From positions 6,246,158 through 6,310,157 of the forward strand of contig HG738140.1 of assembly GCA_000499405.2 (NCBI GenBank): a DNA stretch of 64,000 bases, given 5' to 3'. This DNA comes from Onchocerca volvulus. Its lineage: Eukaryota; Nematoda; Chromadorea; Rhabditida; Onchocercidae. A model generated the notes under the pieces. The model did no database searches. It was not told the origin of the DNA and saw only the letters and a list, made by a program, of their open reading frames with translations. The position numbers were made by a program, and so were the translations under genes. Positions 23,101 to 35,759 of the stretch are shown here, in pieces; position 1 is the first letter of the stretch; the number at the start of each line of letters is the position of its first letter.

Positions 23101-26100
23101 AATGTTAAAAAAGGAAATTTATTTTACAAAGATTATTTTCTTCATTCATTCAGCTATAATAAATAGTTTAAGAGAGTTAAAATCACATAATCCATTTTTT
23201 ATTATGCATTTGAAATGCAATAAAAGAATTAAATTATTGACAAAGAAGGAAAAAAAAAATGAAAATGAAAGGAAAGAATTTTAATACCATTTATGAATTC
23301 TTAATTAAGGATGATTTCTGGACATGGTTACCGTTGTTAAGCAATTACTTTATCAGTGAAACTATAGATTAATCTTGCTTTTTTTTTTTTTTTTTGTAAG
23401 GAGAAAAATAATGACGTGAAGCATAATGACGGTCATATTCTAATAATGAGAGATGCTAATGAAGCATTTTCTACTTTTTTTTCTTGCTATGAATTTTGAT
23501 AATCCAAAGTTATTTATTTTTGCAGCTCTTTAATTATGTTTTAAATTAATTTTTTTTTTTTAATTCGGTTGATTCACAATTACGAAATCAAAATTTTCCT
23601 AAAAATTAATCATATGAAACCACCTTTATCATAAATTATCAAAAAATTAATCCAATATTAACAACTCTAAAGTTGACAGTTAGCATAAATCCAGTTTCTA
23701 TTATTATTTGTAATTCCAATATTCCCATATGAAACTATGCTAAAGATGTTTCTTTCTTAGAAATTATTAATTATATAATTGCATATCTTCCGTACTTGGT
23801 TAAATTTTGCAATTATGATGATAATTATGGAAGATTTGAAATTTAAAAACGAAAAAATGCAAGTAAAAAAGTAAATTAAACTCTCCGAATTATTATTTTT
23901 CAGAATTTCTGTCAATTTTCTACCATATAGAAAGTAATTCTTTTCAAATTAAATAAATGATATTATGTAAAAAAATAATTCTGTCACATATATTTTAATC
24001 TATGTTTTTCGAAATATTTTAAACTTGCGAATGAATGATCAAAAAAGGATAGCAATCAAAAGTTGTATTTTTTACCAATGCTATTAAAGATATCAGATTT
24101 ATAGTAATGTAAAATATTGAAATGACTAACTTTATTTGATGCCATATCAGATACAGATCGATGGGTTTGGATAGTTTCCAATTGATCCAAGCACCAATCC
24201 AATTCATCGAGAGTATCTTGGCCACATTGTACAACATCCGCCGGTAATGGTGTACTGTGAAGCGGAGGTCGTTTTGGAATTGGTCTTGCACGGTTCTCAT
24301 CCGGTGGTATATTTGCTATTAGAACCAAATTACTGCGTACATTGCGTAAACCAGCCAAAATTTGCGCAAATGGCGTAACGATCAAATCTTCACCACACCT
24401 GAAATGTAAATAAATCCATAATTAATATTTCATATTCAAATTTATAGTTTGTTGTAAAATTTCCCTTTAATTTCAATCCGTTTTTCATTGTTTTAAAAAA
24501 GAATCGATAAGAAAAATTAGTAATACAAAAAACATAATTCAAGGAATTTCCTTTCCTTTTTTTTTCATAATTAAAAAATTAAAAAACGTAAATTAAAGTT
24601 TTTTTTTTTTTTTACTTCTTTAATAATAAATATCATCATCCGGAGAAGAAAAATATATCTGTGTAGTAGTAACGTGGTTTTCGATTAAAATTTTCCGAAA
24701 ATTTCATTGCTTGATATACAGTAAAAAATTATTATAAATTACGCCAACCTATAATTCTATTTCATAATTCATCGTTAAATTTTCTAAATCATTCGTTTAA
24801 AAAATACTATTGAAATCATTTCTCTATAATAATAATGCTGATGAAGTACTTTTCATTAATTGACATTATGTTTCAATCTTATTTAATTATCCAATTTCCT
24901 TTAAAATTAATTATTCAAATATTATGGCTCAATTATCATACAATTATTTAATTATCAATTTTCTTTACAACTAATTTCTTATGCACTATGTTACAATTCC
25001 TAAGCATTACTTGATTGCCTAAGTTACGACTAATTATTCAATAGTTTTTTTTTATTTTTTTTGAAAGGATGAATTAGCGACTTACAACAGGAATTCCGGA
25101 AAATATCTTATGATGTCAAATATATTTTTAGTTGTTGTTGCACAGGAAAATTCAGTATAATTCATTATTAATATACCAATAGCATTTTCATTTACTGCTA
25201 GCATATTTCTTGCAATGATAGTAATGATGATGACGATGATAATAATTCATTATGCTAATATTGAATGATTAGAGTGATAAAAATTTAGCGTAAAACACTA
25301 ATCAAAAAGCTGTCCTAACGATTAATCAATTGAAATTTCTAACAAAACTATTTGAACTAAAAATTTACCAAAGTTAATAACATGCTAAAAATCTTTCATT
25401 CTGACATCATTCCTGTCTCTTTTAATTCCTTTTTTTTTTTGCTAGACTAAATTTCTTCCGGAGAATTTGATACTATCATTTTGTGTTATTTTCTAATTTA
25501 GAATATGAAAATTAATAACGTAAATACTAACCCTTCTTGACCTTTTTTTGGAAACATGCAAATCCTAAAATTTAAGCTAAAATAAACTATTATAAAGATA
25601 TATAATAAATATCGACTATTCTCAAATATGCCAAATAAATATATTGAGCAAAATGAAGTCAGAGAATAACCGGTTTATAATTCCTGTTTCACAAAGATAT
25701 CCACTCTCCTTTGTCAAAAATTATATATTCCGAGCGATATAATTTCTGGGTGAACTACTAATATAATCCTCGTATATTATATTTCATGATGTCATTTCGT
25801 ACATGTATTTTGATAATTTTTTAAAATCACTGTAATAACTAAGCAATGTGAATCTTTTTTTTTTTTTGAGTTCACGTATCCAGTGAATATCATACACTAT
25901 AAATCTAATCCCATTTCGTCAGATTTGTTCATAAAACTATTCGTCATCAGGTTATTCCGATTATTCCATTCCTTTTTCATTTCAATTTTTGTTTTAGATA
26001 ATTTAGTTTCATTTCAATTTTTGCTTTTCGATGACATACCATCAATTTTTCTTCTTTCTTTTATTTAATTGAAATACATAATTTGTTAGTCTGTTTTTTT

Positions 26101-26710
26101 TTTTCAAAAAGATGATGTCCCAATGTTATTATTTTCCTTTGCCAAAATAAAATTTGTAATATGAAATAGTTTTTTTTTCCTTTGCTTTTTTTTTCTCTCT
26201 TTTCTTAGAAGGAAACAGTAAAAAAAAAGCGAAATTTGAAATATTAAGATTTAAAATAAAGATTTTCGTTTTTTCTTTATTTCTAGAACCGAATTATTCT
26301 AAAAACTGACATAATTTAAATGACAATTTTTCATCCGTGTGAAATATTCACGAATACTTTTCAAATATTTTTTATATTTTCGAAAGTACCATTAATTGTT
26401 GTCTTTATCAAAAAAGGCAAAAAAAAATTAAGCGTTGGGAGTGAATTTTCTCGAGAAATGATGGAGCAGAAAAGAAATAAAAGAAAAAAAAAAGAGAAAG
26501 AGAGCGAAGCATCCTTATCTGATGGAATTTTTTTTCCCCCCGAAAAACAACGAAGAATAGAAATAGATATTTTGCATTTGCAATACAAATTGCATTTCGA
26601 TAAAATTTCTCTTGAAAAATTCAGCGAAGATATGAAAAACATATTCATCACATACATAAACATACACACTGCACATTACACATTACACATTACACATTGC
26701 ACATACACAT

Positions 26711-26741
<31 letters not shown>

Positions 26742-29700
26742 TACACACACATATACATACACATACATATACACATACACACACATATACACACATACAT
26801 ATGCACATACACTTCCATATATATGGAGAAAGAATAGATTTTTGATTTAGCACGAAGAGTTTCAATTGAAGAATTCAAAAATATATCTCTACCTTCACAG
26901 ACATGGATATTAAAATGATAGTATATACAATTTAAGGAAAAAAAAAAAAAACAAACAAATTAATTTTTTCAAACCAAATCTTTGATTTTCTAAATTCAAT
27001 TCGAATTTAACATATAATTATTAAATAAAATTTAGTTCGAATTATTTCAAATTTTCAACGTAATCTATCTACTGATTACATCATTAAATGCAACATACAA
27101 ATAATTTTTGATGAAATCCTTTTTTTTTAAACTATATTATCTCATATATGAAATTTGAACTAAATTTTTAAGAAGAAAAAAAGAAAAAAAAAAGAACATT
27201 TTACTCGAAATTCAAATTTAACAAAATGTAATAAAAAAATGTGCGAATCATTTGCAACTAATTTGAAATGATATAAACCATATTATTTAAAATAATATTT
27301 GGTGAACTTCTTTTACTTCTGCCATCGTATTACTCTAATATGTTAATCCATAAAGTATCAATTTCTATTTTACCCCTATCGGAATAACTGAAATATGTTA
27401 TAATATAAATATATTGAAATAATTAAGATATTTTCGTATTATATAAATATCTCGGTATAAATAAGTGATTTCGTAATATGAAATTATTTTTATTGCAGAA
27501 TATTTCTGAATCATCACTTAAAATAAATTAAAAATATTTTATCAAAACAAAAAGGAAAAAAATGTCAAGAAAAATGACTCATCGTCTGAAATGAATCATT
27601 TTGAATTCAAATGAATGTTACGATATCTAATGTAATTCTCATCTTTGTTTGCGATTATCAAGCTTAATTTCAGTAGCAAAATATACAGACTAGTCCATAT
27701 GTAAATGTTTTGATCTCATGACAATCTCATATGCGATGTCTAAAATATTTTAAGTAATTTCCATTATAAAAAAGTTCGAAATTATCTATTGCAACTCAAG
27801 AAGCAATGCATTTCAACTCAGACATCAATCCTTCATTAAACCTTATTAGTTTTCAAATCCAAATAAATCCAGATAAACTTCCCCACTATCAATCAATAAA
27901 TGAAAGGTACTCAAATTATCGATTGTATTATCAACATTCATGTATCAATTGTATAGTGTAATAATTGCAGCAGTTTATAACAAAGCCTTCATTACACAAC
28001 AAATTCATCTTTGTCAAATTTTTCAATCTCCTAACAAAAACCTTTCATTGACAATCGTTATGCTATTGCAGAAAAATGCTTGAGCTAATTTACTTAAATA
28101 TTTTGAATGAAATCTTAGTTAACATATAATTCGATTTCAAAAATTAAAAAGAGAATTGATAAGTCATTGAGCAAATGTAAAAATTCCCTTATCTATTCAT
28201 AATGACAAATATCAAAATTAAGTATTGGAAATCAACTTTCTTTAAAAAAAATTTCTTTGAATAATGGAAAAAAAAAAGTAAATATTTCAAGAACAAAATA
28301 AATTTCATATAACAAAAAGAAAATTTTTACTTGAAATTAAAATTAAGTATGAAAAGATATCAGATTATTATTATTTAATGTTATAAATTCTTTTCATTCT
28401 CCTTCAATCCCTGCTTTTATTTTTATTTTTCAAACAGATTTTAGCTGAGAAATTAATATGCGAATATTTTAGTAATGTAAATCCATTTAACATTAGAAGA
28501 TGAAAGAAGAATTGAACATATTTACTTAGCAATATCATGCCTTAATCTTGAAAATGCATAAAAGGTGATTAACAAATTGCAATGGATAAATTTAAAGAAA
28601 TATCAAGACATCGTTTTTTGACGATTTATAGCATTTTGGATTCATTAGACAAATAAATAATATTTTTTTAGAAAGAAAATGAAATGAAATTTTTAACCGT
28701 TATTTTTCGTACACAAATATCCTGAATATATTCAGACTTAATTTAATAACGATTACTGATAATGATGTAATAATCGTAACAATAACTCTAAAGCTATCAA
28801 TATATTTGACGACTTGATAACAATTTAATAACGACTAATTTGAATAGCAACAGTGATGACAATTAAAACTGCGACAATTTCTGAGCTATCAATATATAGT
28901 CATTATAACATAACAAGAGAATAAAAAAAAAAAAAAAAGTAGGAATATTTTTAAATCGGAATGATAAAAATGTTATAAAAGTAATTTATGAAATTTATTA
29001 CAGATGATTTTGTTGTGCGATGAAATCCTTGATATGACGAGTTTTATTTGCCACAACTACGGGACACAGTGAATTGATGAATATCGATAATACACTGATT
29101 TCTTTGATAGGAGAGAAGTTGGGAAATGATAGGGTTTGATAAAGTTTGAAAAGAGCCACTTATAGATGGCTCTTTTCGGCCAGAACAAAGGATGAATGAA
29201 TCTCTTCAGATAAGAATCATTTTTATAATGAAATTGTTTACTATCATATGTGAATCCTTGTACAATTTATGATATATTAATTATAGCGTAAAGATCAAAA
29301 GTTTGCTTATATCAAGATATTTTATAATACAAAGACTTTTGATTATTTCGTCATACTTTAAAAAAAAAAAAAAGAAAAATGAAAATGAAAATATTTGTTG
29401 TTTTCTCTTGTGCATTCCAGAAAATATTCGATTTTTCAACAAAAAAATATATTTCACTTTGGTTTCGAAATTCTCAATAAATCCATCCAGTTTATTTTTT
29501 TATTTTCGTTTAAATGTGTACTTTAAATTTTACTTGTGTATTTTCCTGAAATTTGAGGCTTACTTCAATTCTCAAATTACCTCAATTGTTTCAGCGTTAT
29601 TTCATTCGAAAGTTTTAACAGTCTTGAAAAAAAGTATCGAAAAAACTGAAAAAAAAATAACAATTCGAGTCATTTTTTATCATAATCGAATAATCTAATT

Positions 29701-31018
29701 TTCATTTCATTAAAAAAATTCTTCAAAGTTCTTTAAAATTATTGTTGGAAATTGAAATATTTTGATTTATATGCATATTTTTTTCTTTTTCATATTTTGA
29801 AAGATAACTGTAATTAAAGCATCATTTATAGCTTGATAAAAAGATGCACAGACAATGACGACATGAAAGTTTGAATTGTGACAGGTTGCGATAATGATAT
29901 TAATTAGCTAGATACTAATTGACTATCGTCATTGAGTGCAATCAATCATCCAATTCGTTTATTATCGAAATGTGTTACCGGAAATAGTCAAAATATGATA
30001 ATAATCGATGAAATCATTTATCATAATCATTTAATTTAAATTCGTTCATCAGTTAGACTAACATAATGATTTCAACCAAATTACTATGGCTAGAACTTTA
30101 AATCAATATTTTTCTATAACTTCCCTCAAAACTTTCATAAAGTATGTCATGTAGTGCTTAAAAAAAAAAAAAAAAAGTTTTTGCAAATAGCAAGTTCGAT
30201 TTCCATATTTAATATCTTTAGATAGCTGAAACAGAATTTACCAATTAATAATTGAAGCAAAAGAAAAGAAAGCACGAAAAAATAGATAACCAAGTAGGTA
30301 GTTTTTTTACTTTTTATCAGTTTTTTTTGTATTTTGTATTCATTAATCTTTTTTTAAATGTGAGAAAATCTTAGCCAAGGCAATGTAGTGATAAAAAAGC
30401 AAAAAATTAAGAAATGCTGAACAATTAATATATAATTGCAATTAAATAATCATTCAAATAATACAGGAATGAAATAATACGAAAAACTGAAGCTTAAAAA
30501 AGCAGATCAAAAATTCTGCACTAATTGAAATGCTATTAATTATCTAACAAAAAAGCATACAATTTTATTAGTATTACATTCATGTTTTATTTAGACCAAA
30601 ATATTTTTTTTGTCTCCATTTTTTTTTTTTTTTTTGGATCTTTAAAATGCATTTAGTAAATTTAATAAATTTTTAATTGAGAAAAAAAAAGATTAGAAAC
30701 AAAAAGATTAAAAAGAAGGAAAACGGAAAAAAAAAACGAGCAAAGAAGAGAAAAAGATGCTTACTGCGGTGCAATGGAAGCAATCGATGAAGTACGTGAA
30801 GCAGAACGATTGAATTCACGTTCGTCGGTGGTTGGCCGATAAAGAAAGGATTCTCGTCTTGGTTGGCCACTACTTAGGCCTACCTTCAGATTAGAAGCGT
30901 CCAAAGTAACGGTTGCAGTTGGGGAATTGAAATCGGTCGAATTGGGCCTGAGAAATTGTTTAAAATTCTGGTCACGTTTCTGAATGGTAAATGAGGTACG
31001 CCTCACATGCTCTCCCAT
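14101..31018 (-). CDS. pde-4: cAMP-specific 3',5'-cyclic phosphodiesterase 4, 12 exons, 632 aa
   Basis: Hydrolyses cAMP to AMP and so limits PKA signalling. Exons, 5' to 3': 30765-31018, 24131-24398, 20448-20576, 19650-19832, 19063-19149, 17638-17799, 17085-17184, 16527-16681, 15348-15467, 15029-15211, 14497-14603, 14101-14251. All phases close (1,899 nt with TAA). UCR1 starts in exon 1 with RRESF (Ser57, the PKA site conserved in long PDE4 forms; a second RRTSF is at residues 6-10) and continues with [17 protein letters not shown] in exon 2. UCR2 has [15 protein letters not shown] and [12 protein letters not shown]. The catalytic domain has HNQIHAAD (His339, His343), HDVDHPG (His379, Asp380), HLADLSNP (Asp496) and the invariant purine-binding Gln547 in [13 protein letters not shown]. 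The Gln-rich tail is lineage-specific. Intron 1 is 6.4 kb. Length matches other nematode PDE4s. Alternative first exons probably lie upstream. Confidence 0.96.
16943..16966. repeat. (TA)n dinucleotide tract
   Basis: About twelve TA units in the intron between pde-4 exons 7 and 8. Confidence 0.9.
22033..22230 (-). other. Intronic open frame with an internal degenerate repeat
   Basis: In the intron between pde-4 exons 2 and 3, minus strand: 65 open codons without an upstream ATG, less AT-biased than its surroundings. It includes [20 protein letters not shown], then [14 protein letters not shown], then [20 protein letters not shown]. The KR-DL-(I/V)TYY stretch occurs twice because the DNA has a direct repeat about 110 bp apart (AATAATAAGTAA...GATAAATCT / GGTAAATCT). 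Family not recognised. It could be an alternative exon, but no clean acceptor and donor pair frames it. Confidence 0.25.
26320..26850 (+). other. Open frame running into an ACATAC microsatellite, probably not a gene
   Basis: 176 codons, the longest ATG frame in the window. The first half is lysine/glutamate-rich ([20 protein letters not shown]) with a plausible soluble stretch after it. The second half is a Tyr-Thr/His-Thr dipeptide repeat read from the microsatellite at 26651-26815. It lies in a pde-4 intron on the opposite strand, and no homologue comes to mind. Confidence 0.15.
26651..26815. repeat. (ACATAC)/(CACATT) microsatellite
   Basis: Starts with CACATTA units, then about 120 bases of ACATAC, ATACAC and ACACAT variants. 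It is free of stops in several frames on both strands, which explains overlapping open frames here. Confidence 0.9.
28998..29159 (-). other. Intronic open frame beside a perfect 11-bp hairpin
   Basis: In pde-4 intron 1, minus strand: 53 codons between stops, no ATG near the start, including [20 protein letters not shown]. An 11-bp perfect inverted repeat (GAAAAGAGCCA, 8-nt loop) sits at 29148-29177 at its upstream end. No family is recognised; it could be an unlisted exon, an ncRNA or chance. Confidence 0.18.
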
Positions 31019-33228
31019 TGTTGCTATTATTATTATTATTAATATTAGTATTATTATTGCTGTATCATTATTATTACTTCTAATCAGATAAATTAAAATA
31101 AATTATGTAAAATATTATTGTTCGTAACAGTAAGAAAGATAATATATAGCAGCGATAAATAAATTAAATAAATACTACAAAAGGAATTAATAATTGCAAT
31201 AAAGCAAACGAAAAATGAAGACAGCAATAAAGTTCTCGAGATTTGGTTAGAGGCAGTAAACAAAATGATGATATAACTGTTGTTGTTGCTGTTTGTTGTT
31301 ATTATTATTATTGATTATAGTAATAATAATGCCAGTAATAATAATAATAGTAATATAAATAGTAGTAGAAAAGTAGATTCGTTATGCTTAGAAAGATATA
31401 TTATTGCAAAATTTAGCATGCATATTTCAGTGAATGAATAATTATAGGTATATTCAATGAATAACTGTAGATAGTTTAAATAAGAAGAATAATAATATTT
31501 CTTCCTTTTTTTTTTCTTTCTGATTTGTTGATATGATTAGAAGAAATAATAGAAAAGATAAGGAACAGAGCAAAAAAAAAGAATAATAATAGATGAAAAG
31601 TTGAAATAATCCAATAGAAAATATATGATGTATTCCGGAATATGCTTTAATACAGGAACTTTTGTTGCAAAAGCCGATTATCCGATATCTGCATCGATTA
31701 ATAAATACATTACATGTCGAATATATGTATAAGACAGAAGTTTATATAAAAAAAACAAATCTTTCAACAAAGATTACCAACAAGCATAGCTTTTCAAGAA
31801 ATCTAAACATATAAAAATCCCCAAACATCTTTCTTTCATTTCATTCAACTGAAGATGTTGCGATTGTCATTTGATGAATATACAAGTGTGTGTATGTGTG
31901 TGTCTGTTTATGTCTGTGTATGTGGTGTATGTATGTTAGTTAGAAAATATCTATTGGATGATTAAAAATTAAAAGAACAAAAGATTTCTCCAAACAACAA
32001 ACAACTAATCCGTTAATTAAAAATCCCATAATAATTCTAAAATCTAAACTTTCGACGACAAAAATCTAAATATCGCATTTAAAAATTTTTATTATCCAAA
32101 TATTATGCATGAAACTTTATGAATGTCTTAAAAGTTTCTGCTATAAAAAGAGAGAGAGAGGAGAGAAAAAAAGGAAAGAAAAACATAAAGAGATGAAAAA
32201 GACAGAAGGAAACGAAAGTTGACAAGAACAAAAAGCAAATAGCAATAACTCAGTTTAAAAAAAAATGAAAAAAAAAAGAAAGAAAAAATCAGAGGGAAAG
32301 TGAGAAAAAGAAGAGAAGAAAAGAGAAAAAGTAGGTAGAATGTGAGAAAAGAAGAATGAATTGGTGAATTGCAAAACAAATAAGAATTATAGAAAAAGAA
32401 AATAAAAAAAGATATAGGACAGTTCAATTGAAAAATGGAGGTATGGATAGAAAAGAAAAATAAGTGAAAAGGAATGATATTTAATATCAAAGATTTATTT
32501 TGCAAAATAAATCGAAGAAACAAAGTACTATCAATAAAATTAAAAGCTAAGCTAAAATATTTTTCCATAAATTTAAATCCTTTTATATCATTTGAATGAC
32601 ATAAAACGCTTTCATCCTTTCCTATCCTCTTCCTCTTTTTGTTTCTTCTATATATCTTTATTGTTTTTTCATCTTATCCTTATCATTTACGCCTATTCTT
32701 ATTATCATTTCCCCTCCTTTGTCTTTCAACAGCCTCTTTTTTTTTTTTTTTTTTCTCAACGTGAGATAAAGCAGAACAAATGTGAGAATGAAATGGAAGC
32801 AAGAACAAAAAGCATTCTTCTTTTTTAAAATTATCAATCTTCTTTCCCTCTTCCATTCAATCCTGTTTCTTTTCACTCTTCACTCAATTTTCTTTTTTTT
32901 TTTTTTTTTTTCAAATCATTTTTCATTTTTTTTTTCCGATCAACTCTTCTTTCTCATCTTTCTCTTTTTTTTCCATCAATATTATTTTTTTGGAGGGAAA
33001 GTGTGAAGGAAGGAAGATATAAGGGTTAAAGGTCGCAAAGGAATGCAGTTTGAGAAACACTTGGAGTTGCTTTTATTTTTATTTCGATTTCTTCATCAAC
33101 AAATCTATTAAAAAATAATAGTAATAAATAAATGATTGAATGAATTACTAGCAATGAAATAAATTTATTAATTCAAATAAATAAAAATAAACATATATAC
33201 GTATATAATACAATATTAATTTAAGTAA
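31019..33228. other. Low-complexity intergenic or intronic DNA upstream of pde-4 exon 1
   Basis: Holds (ATT)n-type trinucleotide runs just upstream of the start codon (31021-31070), a GT-rich run at 31886-31935, and long purine-rich (32150-32500) and pyrimidine-rich (32600-33000) stretches that create spurious frames. If the exons at 42.7-49.6 kb belong to pde-4 this is intron. No promoter element is claimed. Confidence 0.5.
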
Positions 33229-33474
33229 ACGGAATGCCTATATTCAACGTTTGATTCATTCCATCGTCCAATTCCGCTTAGCAAAAATGGCCCATTTGCA
33301 GCACACATTCAATCTCTATGCTTCATTCAAGCAATCAAAATGCTATGTGCTTTATCGAATATAACAGCTTCATTACGTACTCCAGATATTCTGAGGGAAA
33401 TTTCGGAGGGAAGAATGAGCTATCAGATAAAGCGATTAGTCTTTCATCCTAAGGTGAAACGATTGATCATTTGA
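33229..33474 (+). other. 81-codon open frame lacking an early ATG, unidentified
   Basis: Between TAA at 33226 and TGA at 33472. The composition is balanced compared with neighbouring homopolymer-rich DNA: STFDSFHRPIPLSKNGPFAA, IQSLCFIQAIKMLCALSNIT, LRTPDILREISEGRMSYQIK, RLVFHPKVKRLII. No domain is recognised. An AAG|GTGAAA donor-like site lies at about 33452. It may be an old transposon remnant, a missed exon, or chance. Confidence 0.22.
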
Positions 33475-34980
33475 TATTTGCACGTTAAAATCAGTTCGGG
33501 TAATTCGTTAAATCATTCAAGTAATATTTATATTAACCTTTAGAAATGAAAAAGAAGATTAGGATTTAATATTTGCCAAAAAATAAGTGTTCAGAATAAC
33601 TCTTTCCCTCTTTCTGTCCATATTTTTTTAAAACATATTATTTAGCAATATCAGAGTAACGAAGATCAAACACAAATTTTATTTTTCACCATTTTGCTTA
33701 TTTGATTAAATGGATGTGCTGCATTTGGTAGATATTTATTCAAAAAAAAAAAAAAAGAAAGAAAAAAAAAAGGAAAAACAGCCTGAACAAAATGGCAAAT
33801 GCAGTATTGATTCTAAGATTTAAAAAGATACTTTGTAAGTCTAACAAATTTTATAGAAGGCAATAACTAAAGCCTAAGTCTACCAAATATCCTATTCTCT
33901 TTTCTCATTTCCTCATTTGCTTAGAAGGCTTATAAGGCTCCAAATCAACTTAATACTTTTTTTTTTTTGCCTCATTTCCATTCTAATGAATGTTTTGCTT
34001 TTTTCTTCTCTTGGCTTCATTCAATTATCTAAATTCTTTCCTCTTTTTTTTTTTTTTTTTTAAATTCTTTCGCCGTCTTTTAACCTAAAATGTTTCACTA
34101 CTTTTGCATATACCAATACGAAACACGGAATCCTAATAGCTTCCAAATTAGTTTACACCATTAATAATGATCAGTAATTAATAATAATAGTTAGTAATGG
34201 TGTGACAATACTGTAATAACTGCTTTACTCAACAATTAATAGTAGTAATGATGAATGATTTGAAGATGATAATTAGATGAAAATAGTTCGAATCAATTGT
34301 AATAAAAAGTAAACTTAAAATTTTTATTGTTACATTACACTTATTTTTTCTCCTCTATCTCATCATCTAATGATGCTTTCCTCTATGATTATCATAAATT
34401 CTTGCTATTTACAAATTTAATTCTTCGAATTCTCATTCACATGAAATTTTAACCAGTTATTGCTGCACCTTTTTTATGTCGAATTGATACTTCACTCTTT
34501 GAATTTGAGTTCCTTCGTTTACTATTTACTGCCTCATTTTTGATGTAAATTTCTTAAATTTTCTGATTCAAATTATAAAGTGCCAAAAATGCTTTATTTT
34601 TATTCCCCCGATTTAGTTTTTTATTATTTCTGATAATTATGAAATGCTAATATCCTAATCTAATTCAATGAAAAAAAAAAAAAGAAAAGATGAAAAAAAA
34701 AAACGATGATGAAAAAAACAAAATAAATGTACTGATGAAAGAAAAAAATTTCAGCTAATTCTATTAAAAAAAAAAAAAAAAAAAAACATCAATTTTACAG
34801 TTCAGTCTGTCTTGCAAATAATGAAAATTGCATCCAAACATTATAAATTACAAACTATTTAATAAGAATGAAATTAAAAAATATAATTAATATGGAATTC
34901 CATCGAAGAACAATTGTAAGATCGGAAGATATCATAATAAATAACTACAATGAATACATTGGGTTTGATTGCACAGCACC

Positions 34981-35382
34981 TGTCGGGAAAACCGAAATTA
35001 ATTCCGAGCTAAAACTAATTATTATGGAAAATTATATAATCAAATGGTTAAAAATTTATGAAATTTTCTAATGAATCATCATCTGTAAAATTATTTTTCA
35101 CTGTGTGCTATTTCCGAAGCTAATTTACAACTACATCTAAATGTTTCCTTTCACAATTGGATTTGTTCCGATTGGACGATCTTAAGCTACGTTATTCCTG
35201 TCCATGTTCCCAATATGTTCTTCTCTAAAAACCCAATTGACATCACCCAATTTACTTCACTACACGCCTGATTTTCTACTGTACTGCCAATTATATATTA
35301 TTCGATTATTCGCTGAGAATAAAGGAATTAATATAAATCTGTTCCTTCTACAGTTCATTCCAAATCTCAACCTTCCACAACA
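34981..35382 (+). repeat. 5' LTR of the Pao element (402 bp)
   Basis: TG...CA ends. Aligns with 37784-38405 over its whole length apart from a block of roughly 210 bases present only in the 3' copy, between CTTTCACA and AATTGGATT. Many substitutions separate the two LTRs, so the insertion is not recent. Confidence 0.9.
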
Positions 35383-35390
35383 AAATTTTT

Positions 35391-35408
35391 TGGTGCCACT
35401 AGCCGGGA
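35391..35408 (+). other. Candidate tRNA primer-binding site
   Basis: TGGTGCCACTAGCCGGGA starts with TGG (complement of the tRNA CCA end) eight bases after the 5' LTR, and its second half resembles the complement of a T arm. Which tRNA it matches is not determined. Confidence 0.45.
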
Positions 35409-35759
35409 TGTCCGTTACAATAATTAAAAGCGCATAACGACAAGAGAAAAAGTGAAAAAACTTCTCGAAAAAGTCAGAAAAATGGATCTAACATAGACCA
35501 AAAACTGTCCATAGAAGAAACCATCAACAAACAGTACGAGGCTAAGAAGAGAATAATCGAAGAAAAAATGATGCGCACGAATTACATATTGGTATGCTTG
35601 AAACCGTCAATGGAGAATGGCGACAATATATTCGACAGATCTTGACCCCTATAAAAAGAAAAGAAGGATAAATTCGCTCAAATGGTCAGCGATAAAACAG
35701 GTATTTTAAACTTAATAAGTGAAGGCAAAGAAACCATCATAATTTTAAAAATGCACAAA

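Noticed and set aside
28990..29110. C/D-box snoRNA suggested by GATGATT, TTGATGA and CTGA strings
   Set aside because: Box spacing and the terminal stem do not fit a C/D snoRNA.
32128..32568. 146-codon minus-strand frame rich in Phe, Ser and Leu
   Set aside because: Translation of a purine-rich (AAG/AAA) tract; no conserved feature.
34868..35071. 67-codon frame crossing the left border of the Pao element
   Set aside because: Crosses the LTR junction; in the reconstructed pre-insertion site the frame stays open for only a few more codons and has no recognisable features.
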